A stretch of DNA of 41,700 nt from Pseudomonadota bacterium (GTDB taxonomy: Bacteria; Desulfobacterota; Syntrophorhabdia; Syntrophorhabdales; Syntrophorhabdaceae). The number at the start of each line of letters is the position of its first letter. Within the stretch, counting starts at the first letter, position 1. The notes beneath the pieces are model-generated. The model had not been told where the DNA came from and ran no database searches. It saw nothing but the letters and a program-made list of their open reading frames with translations. The translations under genes were made by a program, and so were the position numbers. This document shows positions 32,889 through 41,523 of this stretch, in pieces. Location: positions 1 to 41,700 of the forward strand of contig JAPLKC010000038.1 in assembly GCA_026388255.1 (NCBI GenBank). The letters run 5' to 3'.

Positions 32889-33858
32889 TGCTTGTCAGGA
32901 CCGCCCCTTTTCCGGTCAATTGTTAAATAGTGATTTTTGCTGTTCTCTGATCTTCTAACGAATAGATACTGCAATAATACACTCTTTCCTTGAATTTCTT
33001 CAATTCTTCTCTCATGCAATTGCTCTTATCCATTTTATTCTTAAGAAACCTATTCCACTCAGGCAATTGGCGTGTCCGCTTTTACCGATTTCTCAACTTT
33101 ATTTCATATTTTCAAAATTCTTTCTCAGTATGAGTTTTTTTGTTTCATACTGACCTCTGGACAGAACAGGTAAGCATCTCCCTCTAATTATAACAGATAT
33201 ACTAAAAATTACCTGTGTTATTTTTAAATATCTCAAAGGAGGCTCTTACTCTTAATTATATGTTTCTCAAATACTGCGCTGCATCTAAACCTGCTTATTA
33301 GGGCTTTATGTATTTTTTGAGGGCTTCCCTGTCTCTTTTAAGGGCTGGATTTTTCGCTGACCTGCCCCCACTCATTGTACCACTTTCAGGGTTAGACTTC
33401 CTCCTGTTTGTAATGACAACATTTCTTCTCGTAATCTATGATCAAGGTCAAAATGCCATATACTCGATTTGCAGGTGCTAAAAGTAGTCATCTTGTGGAG
33501 AACGGAAAGTACGCATTTCTTCTGATAATCCTCGCTTTTAGGAAACCGCTAAGCTCACATATTGTGGGTGCAAAGTAAATCGCTTAGCATAAATCATTTG
33601 TTTTCTGCTCGCCTTTTTGTTACTATGTAAATAGTCAATTTTATTGACTTATTATTATTAATATTTGACGGGTTTTCTGCTCATCCATGGAAACACAAAA
33701 TAAAACCGCGGTTGTTTATGCCCGGATATCTATTGATAAGCAAACGGTTGATATGAAACTTAACGAGCCCGGTGAACTTGTGGTAGGTCAATCCCGGACG
33801 CAACACTCTGAATATATAAGAAAAAGTCTTTGATCTAAAGTAAGGAGGAGACGATACC
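32889..33858. other. Gene-poor, AT-rich region with gene debris
   Basis: No intact gene is seen in about 970 bp. A serine-recombinase start fragment lies at 33687-33833. On the minus strand, between about 33300 and 33480, two overlapping frames look protein-like (one includes FDLDHRLREEMLSLQTGGS, the other NPALKRDREALKKYIKP), but neither is complete and I do not recognise them. A 7-bp stem (33548-33554 with 33582-33588) encloses CACATATTGTG. An 11-bp direct repeat, GTTTTCTGCTC, occurs near 33600 and 33672. The region looks like old mobile-element or gene decay. Confidence 0.5.
33687..33833 (+). pseudogene. N-terminal remnant of a serine recombinase (resolvase)
   Basis: The frame from ATG 33687 starts METQNKTAVVYARISIDKQT and continues VDMKLNE. 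This is the classic resolvase/invertase N-terminus, with the catalytic Ser in YARISIDKQ. After about 27 residues the similarity ends and the frame runs only to TGA 33831-33833 (48 codons). The catalytic domain and the DNA-binding domain are missing. It is therefore a truncated gene, not a working recombinase. Confidence 0.7.
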
Positions 33859-34332
33859 ATGTGGAACTGGAAACTGATGCATGAAGACGAAGAGGTTATT
33901 TGTTATTGCGATATAGACAGTATAAACGATCCGGTAGAGGACGAAAACGGTTATTATAGGTCAATAGAGTGCTATCAGGTGATACCGAATAGAGTTGCAG
34001 CGTGGATGTCTTTTTTCATTAAAAACAAAGAAACAATCAGGTATTACATCGAGCAAAGGGAAAAGGCAGGTCTTCCAATAAAGGGCTATCAGGATTTCAA
34101 TAATGTTCTTTGTCTTGTCGAGATAGATTCGGAAAAAATGTTGTACAGAGTAATTCCGGCTATAGACTATGATGACAAAAGCAACGAGCTGGGCCAATCA
34201 ACAGCGTTAGACATTGAAGGCCAGGACCTGCTTAAAGGCATGAAAGGCGACTGGTCACCCATACGGCCGAGAAAAACTCATAAGGCTATACACGCACTCT
34301 TTAAATTTGTATACACTAATCATCGTGTATGA
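33859..34332 (+). CDS. Unrecognised small soluble protein
   Basis: This 157-residue protein has no signal peptide or membrane segment. It opens WNWKLMHEDEEVICYCDIDSI, recalling the W-x-L...yy-D-x-d-S-I opening of surface-adhesin-E-like beta domains, then alternates polar and aromatic stretches and ends with a basic tail. The resemblance is weak and no function is claimed. GGAGGAG lies well placed before the ATG, so translation is likely. Its end overlaps the end of the cyclase-like gene on the other strand by 17 bp, so the two transcripts are convergent. Confidence 0.65.
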   Translation: MWNWKLMHEDEEVICYCDIDSINDPVEDENGYYRSIECYQVIPNRVAAWMSFFIKNKETIRYYIEQREKAGLPIKGYQDFNNVLCLVEIDSEKMLYRVIPAIDYDDKSNELGQSTALDIEGQDLLKGMKGDWSPIRPRKTHKAIHALFKFVYTNHRV

Positions 34333-36985
34333 TTTTCTTGATTGTGAGTAAAAGCGATATGCCTATACTTGTGATGCTGCCTACGATCAGAAAGCTTTTT
34401 TGATAAAACCATATGCTGTTAGCCCCGGTAATGTCAATCCTTGGTATGGCTGGTATAATAGCCGGAATAGCAAATATGCCTATTAAAAGTACCATTGAGA
34501 GAAGGATGGCGCTTTTCTTCAGGAACCTGGAGAAATTAATTAAAAATTGCTGAAAGATATCGAGCTTTTTTAGATTAATTTCTAAATCGTTTAACTCTGC
34601 AGAAAGCACTTCACAGAATGTTTCAAATGTGCCAATCTGTTCCCCCGGGGCTAATTTGATATCGTCTTGAGCCTGATCTATTTTTCCCCTGGCATGCACT
34701 AACTGCTTCCGGTAAGGATTTGTAAGTCGTGGGTAATGGTAACGTTTGACAAAATTCATATACTTTTCAATCTGGCCGTTAAGTTGATGAAGACGTTCGG
34801 AAAGGGTTTTTTTTCGCTCTTTTATGCGGTTTTTGCAAATCGAGATGATGGAATTACAATAAAAGATAATGTCCAGATAGCTGAAATAGCTATCTGACTC
34901 AAACATATTTCTTGTTTTCAACAAAAGCGATTGGGTTTCCGTAATCCCATACATATCAAGTATTTTTTTTGAATTATTGATCTCTTCCTCGGCTTCGCGG
35001 AAAATCGATTTTGCATTTGCTTTTGCTGTGTTGTAAAGCATCAACAACTGAGGGTTTATTATATCACTATAAGGCGCCAGGTCTGGGTCAAGTAAAACAT
35101 AGATAAAGTATACCCTGTTGTCCTTAATAAGTTTTATCAGTCTCTGAACAGCCGACTTGTCTTTCTCTTCATAAAACTTTAATACAATATCCTGGTATAC
35201 GGCATCGATACAGCCGGGATTCAGCAGCAATATATTTTTAATCCTTTTCTGGGCATTGCTATAGTCATTATTCAGCATGTAGAGACGGGACAGCAAAAGG
35301 AGTAAAAATATTTTTTGTGCATTAGAGGATACGTATAGAAGTGCTTCATTAAAATAGTGTTCCGCCTGCAGAAGATTATCTCTTTCCATATTAAGGTATC
35401 CCAGGGCACAATATATCCGGTAATCTGCAGGATTACCTTTCAGCGCGTTATGGAGGATTGACGCGGCTCTGTTCAAATCCGAAACACGCAACGAGTCCTG
35501 GGCGAGCCATGCCATGCCCCCATCGCTTTCACCTTTGCTTTCTCTTATCTTGTTCCATTCTTCTGCGGTGCTGTCCCATATGGTCCTGAAAAACCGGAGT
35601 TGAAAAACCCTTTTTAGTTCAAATAATCCAAGATGTACCGTTGCAATAGATTTATTGGAATGTTTATCGCCGCTGAGTATGGGTATATCAAGCGCAACTC
35701 CTTCGGTAAGGAGGTATTTAAGAAAGAGTTCGTTTATTTCCTCAATAGAGAGGTATCCCAGCCCTTCCAGGGCGTGAGTGATTTCCGGCAGTGTTTTCGA
35801 GGGGCAGTCAGTGGGCCGATGGCTTTTGGCTCCACAGTAATAACAGGGCGAAAACTCTCCCATTATGATTTTTTGCTTATACAAAAACAGAGAGGAATGG
35901 TCTTTCCGAACTTTTTCATCGGGAAGAACTTTGTAAAAAGCCCGGTTCAACAACCCTTTCAGGATTGAAGTTGTCGGAATATCCATATATTTCTTAATTA
36001 ATTCATAAGCATCAGATGAGATATAAATTTCCCCGGGGTTAATATCTTCCCAATTGCCGTCTACACATTGATTCATCTGTTTATCTTCCGTAAAAAAAGA
36101 ACTGGTATCGATAATTATTTGAACAGGAATAAAGTCATCTTCGTTTTTGTGTAAAAGCTCTTCTCTTAAGAATTTCAGTATCTTTTCCGCTACAATAAAA
36201 GCAAATGAGCTTTCTTTCATGGTCAGCAGGAGGGACTTGTCTGAAAAAACCTGTTCTTTTTTCCCCTCCCGTTTCCAAAATATATCTTTAGCCACAAGCA
36301 AACCGTCCCATATCTCATTAAAATCACTTTCACACAATTTCCATATAGGCCGCAAGTATAGCATGGTATCCATTGCTGGGTTAAGCTCAACGGCTGTGTT
36401 CCAGATAACCTTGTAAGCAATGAGGCCGTTCGGCATATTTGTTTTATTCCAACTATTTACCAATTCAAAGTTGATCAAGGGTGTGTGTTTAGTCAGTTCA
36501 TACACCTCCCGGGATACATATATCTGACCACCATCAGACATATTCGTCAGCTTAGAAGCAACATTAACAACATCTCCGTAAATGTCTTTTTCCTCTACAA
36601 TTACATTTCCATAATGTATGCCGATTCTCACATATATCTGATCCTGCGTACTTTTTTCATTGTTGTATATGCAGAATTGTTGCTGCATCTTTATCGCCGA
36701 TTTAAATGCTTCTAAGGGGCTGATAAAAGAAGCCATCACAGAATCGCCCAACGCCTTGATGAGCTTCCCGCCATATTCATTGATTATCGGCGTAGCAATT
36801 TCATAATGTTCCTGGAGCATTGTCCTGCCGGCTTTGTCCCCATATCTTTTAAAATATTTTGTTGAACCAACCAGATCTGTAAATAGCACGGCTATGCTTT
36901 TTATCGGCTCATCAGGGTATAGATCTATTAATGTAGGCAAATCCACATGTAAGGCTTTTTCTTTTGAAGGGGCGTATAAATCCAT
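34316..36985 (-). CDS. Class III nucleotide cyclase-domain protein with zinc knuckle, TPR-like region and membrane anchor
   Basis: This 889-residue protein begins with a class III cyclase domain (30-195): metal Asp37 (FTDLVGSTKYF) and Asp81 (KALGDSVMASF), then DIYGDVVNVASKL. The transition-state Arg (N-x-A-x-R) is Lys145, so activity is doubtful. A second, degenerate cyclase-like segment follows (about 215-352; NPGEIYISSDAYELIKKY). Residues 381-394 form a CCHC zinc knuckle (Cys381, Cys384, His389, Cys394). TPR-like helices span about 510-640, a coiled-coil-rich part follows, and two membrane segments lie near 815-842 and 860-882. The gene is divergent from the mlaE operon; its ATG lies 105 bp from the likely mlaE start. 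It is probably a membrane-bound sensor or signalling scaffold. Confidence 0.85.
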   Translation of the reverse strand: MDLYAPSKEKALHVDLPTLIDLYPDEPIKSIAVLFTDLVGSTKYFKRYGDKAGRTMLQEHYEIATPIINEYGGKLIKALGDSVMASFISPLEAFKSAIKMQQQFCIYNNEKSTQDQIYVRIGIHYGNVIVEEKDIYGDVVNVASKLTNMSDGGQIYVSREVYELTKHTPLINFELVNSWNKTNMPNGLIAYKVIWNTAVELNPAMDTMLYLRPIWKLCESDFNEIWDGLLVAKDIFWKREGKKEQVFSDKSLLLTMKESSFAFIVAEKILKFLREELLHKNEDDFIPVQIIIDTSSFFTEDKQMNQCVDGNWEDINPGEIYISSDAYELIKKYMDIPTTSILKGLLNRAFYKVLPDEKVRKDHSSLFLYKQKIIMGEFSPCYYCGAKSHRPTDCPSKTLPEITHALEGLGYLSIEEINELFLKYLLTEGVALDIPILSGDKHSNKSIATVHLGLFELKRVFQLRFFRTIWDSTAEEWNKIRESKGESDGGMAWLAQDSLRVSDLNRAASILHNALKGNPADYRIYCALGYLNMERDNLLQAEHYFNEALLYVSSNAQKIFLLLLLSRLYMLNNDYSNAQKRIKNILLLNPGCIDAVYQDIVLKFYEEKDKSAVQRLIKLIKDNRVYFIYVLLDPDLAPYSDIINPQLLMLYNTAKANAKSIFREAEEEINNSKKILDMYGITETQSLLLKTRNMFESDSYFSYLDIIFYCNSIISICKNRIKERKKTLSERLHQLNGQIEKYMNFVKRYHYPRLTNPYRKQLVHARGKIDQAQDDIKLAPGEQIGTFETFCEVLSAELNDLEINLKKLDIFQQFLINFSRFLKKSAILLSMVLLIGIFAIPAIIPAIPRIDITGANSIWFYQKSFLIVGSITSIGISLLLTIKKIIHDD

Positions 36986-37089
36986 ATCTGTCCATTGATA
37001 TTATCGCCACATTCTCTTTCGGCTTTAGGAAAATTCTCCCTGTATCAAATATATTCCCATTTCCCGTACAGTATGATATAGATAAACTT

Positions 37090-38220
37090 ATGTCACGGGA
37101 AGGTTTTAGCCCCTCTTATCAGAGAGGAACAGACGGTGGAGCCATTGTTTCTTTATCGGGGCGCATATCCATAGATAATATCGGCAAAATACTGCACGAG
37201 TTCACGCCTTTCCTTAATGAAAAACTTCCTTCAAGGCTTGCAATAGACCTCGCAAATGTCGATTATCTGGATAGCTCAGGCGCACTTATGCTTATTGAGA
37301 TGGAAGAGAAGGCTAAGGCAAAATCGATACCTTTTGAATTTATCAACGTATCCGATAAAACAAAGGAAATGGTGGCCCTGATCAACCGGGATGCCCTAAG
37401 GGTAACACCGCTTATCGCTGAAAAGAGGACAACGGGCATCATCGAAAAGATAGGTGAGGAAAGTATCGATTTTTATAATGATATCATACAGGTAATAGCA
37501 TTCGGCGGGGAGCTTGTTTTAGAAATCCTCTATTCGATACTTCATCCGCGCTCAGTAAGATTGGGGGATGTAATACTTTATATGAAGAAGGTAGGCGTTG
37601 ACGGACTCCCTATAATAGGACTTATAAGTTTTCTGCTCGGTCTTATTCTTGCTTTTATGTCTGCCCTTCAGCTCAAACAGTTCGGCGCCAATATATACGT
37701 ACCTGCCCTTTTGAGCATTGCAATGGTACGGGAGCTTGGACCCATAATGACGGCAATACTTGTAGCCGGCAGGTCAGGCTCTGCTTTTGCCGCAGAGATC
37801 GGCACCATGAAAGTAAACGAAGAAGTGGACGCCCTCATTACAATGGGTTTTAATCCTATAAGATTCCTTGCAATACCAAAGATTTTTGCCGCTATTGTGG
37901 TTGTCCCTTTCCTTACACTATTTGCAGACATCTTTGCCATTGCAGGGGGCTTGCTCATCGGAATTGTGGTACTTGACCTTACGGTCTACACGTATATACA
38001 GCAAACAATAAAAGCGATAGATATGTTTAATATTGTTATGAGCATTATTAAATCCATGGTTCTTGCAACACTTATAGCCGGCATTGGCTGCCAGAGAGGG
38101 TTTACTGTAAGAGGCGGGGCTCAGGATGTAGGGAATGCCACGACCTCGGCAGTTGTTGCAGGCCTGTTTCTCATAATTGTGGTTGACTCAATCTTTGCAA
38201 TATTGCTGAATTATATATGA
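37090..38220 (+). CDS. mlaE: MlaE-family lipid ABC transporter permease with N-terminal STAS domain
   Basis: This is the inner-membrane permease of a phospholipid transport system that maintains outer-membrane asymmetry. The first ~110 residues are a STAS domain (GGAIVSLSGRISIDNIGKIL, LAIDLANVDYLDSSGALMLI), equivalent to a fused MlaB. The permease part has the family blocks PIIGLISFLLGLILAF, AMVRELGPIMTAILVAGRSGSAFAAEIGTM and EEVDALITMGFNPIRFL, with about five membrane segments. The frame opens at TTG 36964 inside the divergent cyclase gene, but the conserved part begins after ATG 37090, which I prefer although its ribosome site is weak. It heads the mlaE-F-D-lipoprotein operon. Confidence 0.92.
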   Translation: MSREGFSPSYQRGTDGGAIVSLSGRISIDNIGKILHEFTPFLNEKLPSRLAIDLANVDYLDSSGALMLIEMEEKAKAKSIPFEFINVSDKTKEMVALINRDALRVTPLIAEKRTTGIIEKIGEESIDFYNDIIQVIAFGGELVLEILYSILHPRSVRLGDVILYMKKVGVDGLPIIGLISFLLGLILAFMSALQLKQFGANIYVPALLSIAMVRELGPIMTAILVAGRSGSAFAAEIGTMKVNEEVDALITMGFNPIRFLAIPKIFAAIVVVPFLTLFADIFAIAGGLLIGIVVLDLTVYTYIQQTIKAIDMFNIVMSIIKSMVLATLIAGIGCQRGFTVRGGAQDVGNATTSAVVAGLFLIIVVDSIFAILLNYI

Positions 38221-38279
38221 AATAACAGTGGAAGGTGGAAAATGGAAAATGAAAGGCGGGGGGGTAAAAGGGTTAAAGA

Positions 38280-39074
38280 ATGACTATCCCCAACCCCGGA
38301 TCTCCGTCCCTGGCCCTGGATTCGATCATACGCGTTGAATGTCTCAAGGCAAGTTTCGGGACAAACACTATCCTTGAAGATGTAAGCTTTGAGGTCTCCA
38401 GAGGAGAAATTTTCATTATTCTTGGCGGGAGCGGATGCGGGAAATCAACGCTGCTGAAACACATGATCGGTTTGCACGAGCCTGTTTCAGGAAGAGTTCT
38501 TATCAACGGGATTGACATAACCATTGCCGAAGACAAGGAGATTATGCAACTGAGAAGAGAAACAGGGGTTTTATTTCAATCAAGCGCACTTTTTGGTTCT
38601 ATGACGCTGTATGAGAACATAGCGCTCCCGCTGCAGGAGTTTGCCCATCTTCCTCAGGAAGTTACAGACCTTATTGTCAGGATGAAGCTCGGCATGGTGG
38701 GGCTTGAAGGATATGAAAACCACCTCCCGTCGGAATTATCGGGTGGCATGAAGAAAAGGGCCGGCATTGCGAGGGCTATGGCGTTAGACCCGACCATACT
38801 ATTTTTTGACGAACCTTCTGCCGGCCTCGACCCTGTTACCTCGGCCGAGCTTGACATGCTGATAAAGAATATCAATAAAGGAATCGGCACAACAATGGTT
38901 ATTGTGACCCACGAGCTTGAATCTATTTTTAGCATTGCACACAGAATTATTATGCTTGATAAAACCAAAAAAGGTATAATAGCTGAAGGCAATCCCTTGG
39001 ATCTGAAGGAACACTCCACAGATCCAAGGGTTAAAACGTTTTTTAACAGACAGGTGATGGACCAGAAAAAATAA
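38280..39074 (+). CDS. mlaF: MlaF-type ABC transporter ATPase
   Basis: This 264-residue ATPase powers the MlaE permease. Walker A is GGSGCGKST (49-57). The signature LSGGMKKR and Walker B ILFFDEPSAGLDP with VTHE after it are intact. The GVLFQSSALFGSMTLYENI segment is typical of MlaF. The ATG follows the mlaE stop after 59 bp; that gap holds a purine-rich sequence (GGTGGAAAATGGAAAATG). It follows mlaE and precedes the MCE protein gene, a standard Mla arrangement. Confidence 0.95.
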   Translation: MTIPNPGSPSLALDSIIRVECLKASFGTNTILEDVSFEVSRGEIFIILGGSGCGKSTLLKHMIGLHEPVSGRVLINGIDITIAEDKEIMQLRRETGVLFQSSALFGSMTLYENIALPLQEFAHLPQEVTDLIVRMKLGMVGLEGYENHLPSELSGGMKKRAGIARAMALDPTILFFDEPSAGLDPVTSAELDMLIKNINKGIGTTMVIVTHELESIFSIAHRIIMLDKTKKGIIAEGNPLDLKEHSTDPRVKTFFNRQVMDQKK

Positions 39075-39084
39075 AGGGATGCAA

Positions 39085-40008
39085 ATGGCAAGTAAGAAAC
39101 CTGTTTTCACTGTCGGCATTTTTATTATTGTAGGCATTATTGTGGGTGTAAGCACGGTAGTGTGGGTAGGCGCTTCCAAATATTTTCAGAAAGGCACTAT
39201 TTATGTGACATACTTTGACGAGTCGGTTCAAGGACTACAGATTGATTCAAAGGTCAAATACCAGGGCGTTGATATAGGCTGGGTGACAAAGATAGGGGTT
39301 GCACCGGACAATAAGCTTGTCGAAGTAATTATGAAGATTAATTTTAAGGGTGATCTGGAGCACAATTCTGTTGCAAAACTTGAAATGGCAGGCATAACAG
39401 GTATGGTTTTCGTCGGGCTCGAGAGACTGAAAGCTGCACAGGTGAAGTTAACACCGAGAATAGATTTCAAGCCTGACTATCCTGTGATACCTTCAATGCC
39501 TTCGGAGATCCAGCAGATATTTACCGGTATACATGCAGTGGTCGAAAAGGCAAAGCAGATTGATTTCAAAGGCATTTCAGACCAGATAAAGGCTACCTCA
39601 AAGGCTATAGAGAACTTAACAGGCGATAATAAAATAAAAAGTATTATGTCAAGCATGACGAATGTGGCCACCAATCTGGAGAACACATCCAGGACAATTG
39701 ATAATCTGGTGGACAAAGGCGGCAAGATAGATGATATTCTTGTTGAAGCAAGAGGTGCTATTTCCGATGCAAGGAAAGTAATTTCCAGGGTAGACGGAGA
39801 AATAGAAGCAATGAAAATTTCCGAAACCACAGGAAAAGCAAATCAGCTAATAAATAATATAACAAGAAGAACACAGGTGATATCAAATGAAATTCAATCT
39901 ACCAGCGAGAACTTAAGGCGTGCTTCGGAGACCCTTGATAACTTGCTGGACAGATTGCACGCCGACCCGTCAGATATAATTTTCAGCAATCCGCCGGCGG
40001 GGAAGTGA
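39085..40008 (+). CDS. mlaD: MlaD-like MCE-domain substrate-binding protein
   Basis: This 307-residue protein is anchored by one N-terminal membrane helix (FTVGIFIIVGIIVGVSTVVW), with the rest in the periplasm. The MCE domain follows (VTYFDESVQGLQIDSKVKYQGV and WVTKIGVAPDN). A long C-terminal helical/coiled-coil region (about 150-300) then follows, longer than in E. coli MlaD and able to span or oligomerise. Two ATGs lie 6 bp apart; AAAGGG abuts the first, so the second at 39085 has proper spacing and is preferred. It begins 11 bp after the mlaF stop. Confidence 0.93.
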   Translation: MASKKPVFTVGIFIIVGIIVGVSTVVWVGASKYFQKGTIYVTYFDESVQGLQIDSKVKYQGVDIGWVTKIGVAPDNKLVEVIMKINFKGDLEHNSVAKLEMAGITGMVFVGLERLKAAQVKLTPRIDFKPDYPVIPSMPSEIQQIFTGIHAVVEKAKQIDFKGISDQIKATSKAIENLTGDNKIKSIMSSMTNVATNLENTSRTIDNLVDKGGKIDDILVEARGAISDARKVISRVDGEIEAMKISETTGKANQLINNITRRTQVISNEIQSTSENLRRASETLDNLLDRLHADPSDIIFSNPPAGK

Positions 40009-40052
40009 AGAGGGCAGAAGGTGAAAGGATGAAAAAAGAAGAGGGGCAAGCC

Positions 40053-40745
40053 ATGAAAAAAGATGGAATTGGCAGCCTTGGGAAAATTGGTTTACTTTTA
40101 TTGTTTGTTTTCATTATTGCCGGTTGCTTTTCAAGGTCGAAACCGGCCTATATGATAGAGCACTATATGTTCGAGTATGCATCGCCTGTTGTCGGGGATC
40201 TTGCTGTATTATCCCAATCGATAAAGGTTGAGCGGTTTTCCGTGAATCAGTCCTTCAATACCCAGTCAATGGTTTATAAATCGCTTCCTTTTAAGTTTAT
40301 GACATATAATTACAGCCGGTGGAGGGTTAATCCTGCCGATATGGTAACAGACTACCTTCTCCGTGATTTAAGAAAAGCCAATGTATTCAAGGCAGTTTTT
40401 TCACATCATGATATAGAAAAAGCCCGCTTTGTTATTGAAGGTCAGCTACAGGATTTTCTGGAGGCAGCCGACAAGAATGATACAAAGGCAATGCTTTCCG
40501 TAAGCATTTCTTTACTCGATATGGACAAAAAAGAGATTACCGGAAGGGTTGTATTTCAAAGACAGTACAGTTTTCAAGAACAGATCAGAGAGCATACACC
40601 CGAAGAGTTTGCAAAAGGAATGAGTATCAATATGTCGCGTCTCTCGGAACAATTAGTGAAAGATATCCATAAGGCAATTGTGACCGCGATTCACCCCGTA
40701 AGCACGGGTCGGCCCGGTGTTGAGCCGGACTCCCGGGCAAGATAA
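40053..40745 (+). CDS. ABC-transport auxiliary lipoprotein (PqiC-like)
   Basis: This 230-residue lipoprotein begins MKKDGIGSLGKIGLLLLFVF with the lipobox IIAGC, so it is lipidated and exported. The mature part resembles ABC-type transport auxiliary lipoproteins (PqiC family): a YMIEHYMFEYASP start, an IKVERFSVNQSFNTQSMVYK strand block and an RYSFQEQI-like C-terminal strand. It probably sits at the outer membrane as partner of the MCE protein. The frame opens at 40005, but GAGGGG before ATG 40053 and the immediate signal peptide decide the start. It overlaps no gene but follows mlaD closely. Confidence 0.85.
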   Translation: MKKDGIGSLGKIGLLLLFVFIIAGCFSRSKPAYMIEHYMFEYASPVVGDLAVLSQSIKVERFSVNQSFNTQSMVYKSLPFKFMTYNYSRWRVNPADMVTDYLLRDLRKANVFKAVFSHHDIEKARFVIEGQLQDFLEAADKNDTKAMLSVSISLLDMDKKEITGRVVFQRQYSFQEQIREHTPEEFAKGMSINMSRLSEQLVKDIHKAIVTAIHPVSTGRPGVEPDSRAR

Positions 40746-40755
40746 GGAAACAAGA

Positions 40756-41496
40756 ATGAACAGGAAGGAATCTTTAATAGACTTGTTAATCCATGACCTG
40801 ACAGGACCATTATCAATAGCATCCACAAGCATCAACAGCCTTATCAAAAAGCAGGATAAATACGGCCCTGTTACAGGACGTCAGGGGACAACTTTGAATA
40901 TGGCTTTGCGGAATATAAACAAGGCAAGAACTTTTCTCAATGAGATAATAGAGGTTTATCGTTCGGAAGAAGGTCTGTTCAGAAAAGAGTTTTGTTCAAT
41001 TCAGGATCTCCTCAGGGATGCTCTTATCGAAGCCATGGAACTGATTGACCCGGATGTTACAGAGAAGCTATCGGGCGCAGACGGGTATGATAAATTCAGT
41101 CAGCTTCTTGAGGATAACGGGGTTACTATTGATATTACAGGAAAATATAACACATCTTCTTTCTGTCATGATAGAACAAAGATCCAGCAGATCTTGCGAA
41201 ACCTTATTACTAATGCCCTGAAGTATCGACAGAAAAAGGTCGCTGTAACCATAAGCGGAGATACGGAACTTATTATAGCAATTGAAAATGACGGCTCGGG
41301 GATATCACAAGAGAAACAGGATGTTATTTTTAATCGTTTCTCCCATTTAAAAGACAAAGAAGAAAACGATATGAAAGGTCTCGGGTTCGGTCTTTCATGT
41401 GTAAAAACAATTATAGAAACAATGAACGGAAACATCACGTTGTCAAGTAGTGAAGGACGGGGTACGTGTTTTACAATACGAATCCCGTCCCTTTAG
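40756..41496 (+). CDS. Soluble sensor histidine kinase without a sensor domain
   Basis: This 246-residue kinase has a dimerisation/phosphoacceptor domain with His13 (LIHDLTGPLSIASTSI, H-box) and a HATPase domain with the N box (QQILRNLITNALKY), the D-box ENDGSGIS and GLGFGLSCVKTI. There is no membrane segment or recognisable input domain, so input must come through another protein. The ATG at 40756, 10 bp after the lipoprotein stop, has AAGG upstream; an earlier frame opening overlaps the lipoprotein gene. The response regulator gene follows after 27 bp. The link to Mla transport is positional only. Confidence 0.92.
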   Translation: MNRKESLIDLLIHDLTGPLSIASTSINSLIKKQDKYGPVTGRQGTTLNMALRNINKARTFLNEIIEVYRSEEGLFRKEFCSIQDLLRDALIEAMELIDPDVTEKLSGADGYDKFSQLLEDNGVTIDITGKYNTSSFCHDRTKIQQILRNLITNALKYRQKKVAVTISGDTELIIAIENDGSGISQEKQDVIFNRFSHLKDKEENDMKGLGFGLSCVKTIIETMNGNITLSSSEGRGTCFTIRIPSL

Positions 41497-41523
41497 GAAA
41501 AAATTGAAAAGGAGGAGCACTTT

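Noticed and set aside
33548-33588. Possible integron attC-like or attachment site (GCTAAGC...GCTTAGC stem)
   Set aside because: The arms do not contain the expected attC core ends, and no integrase is present.
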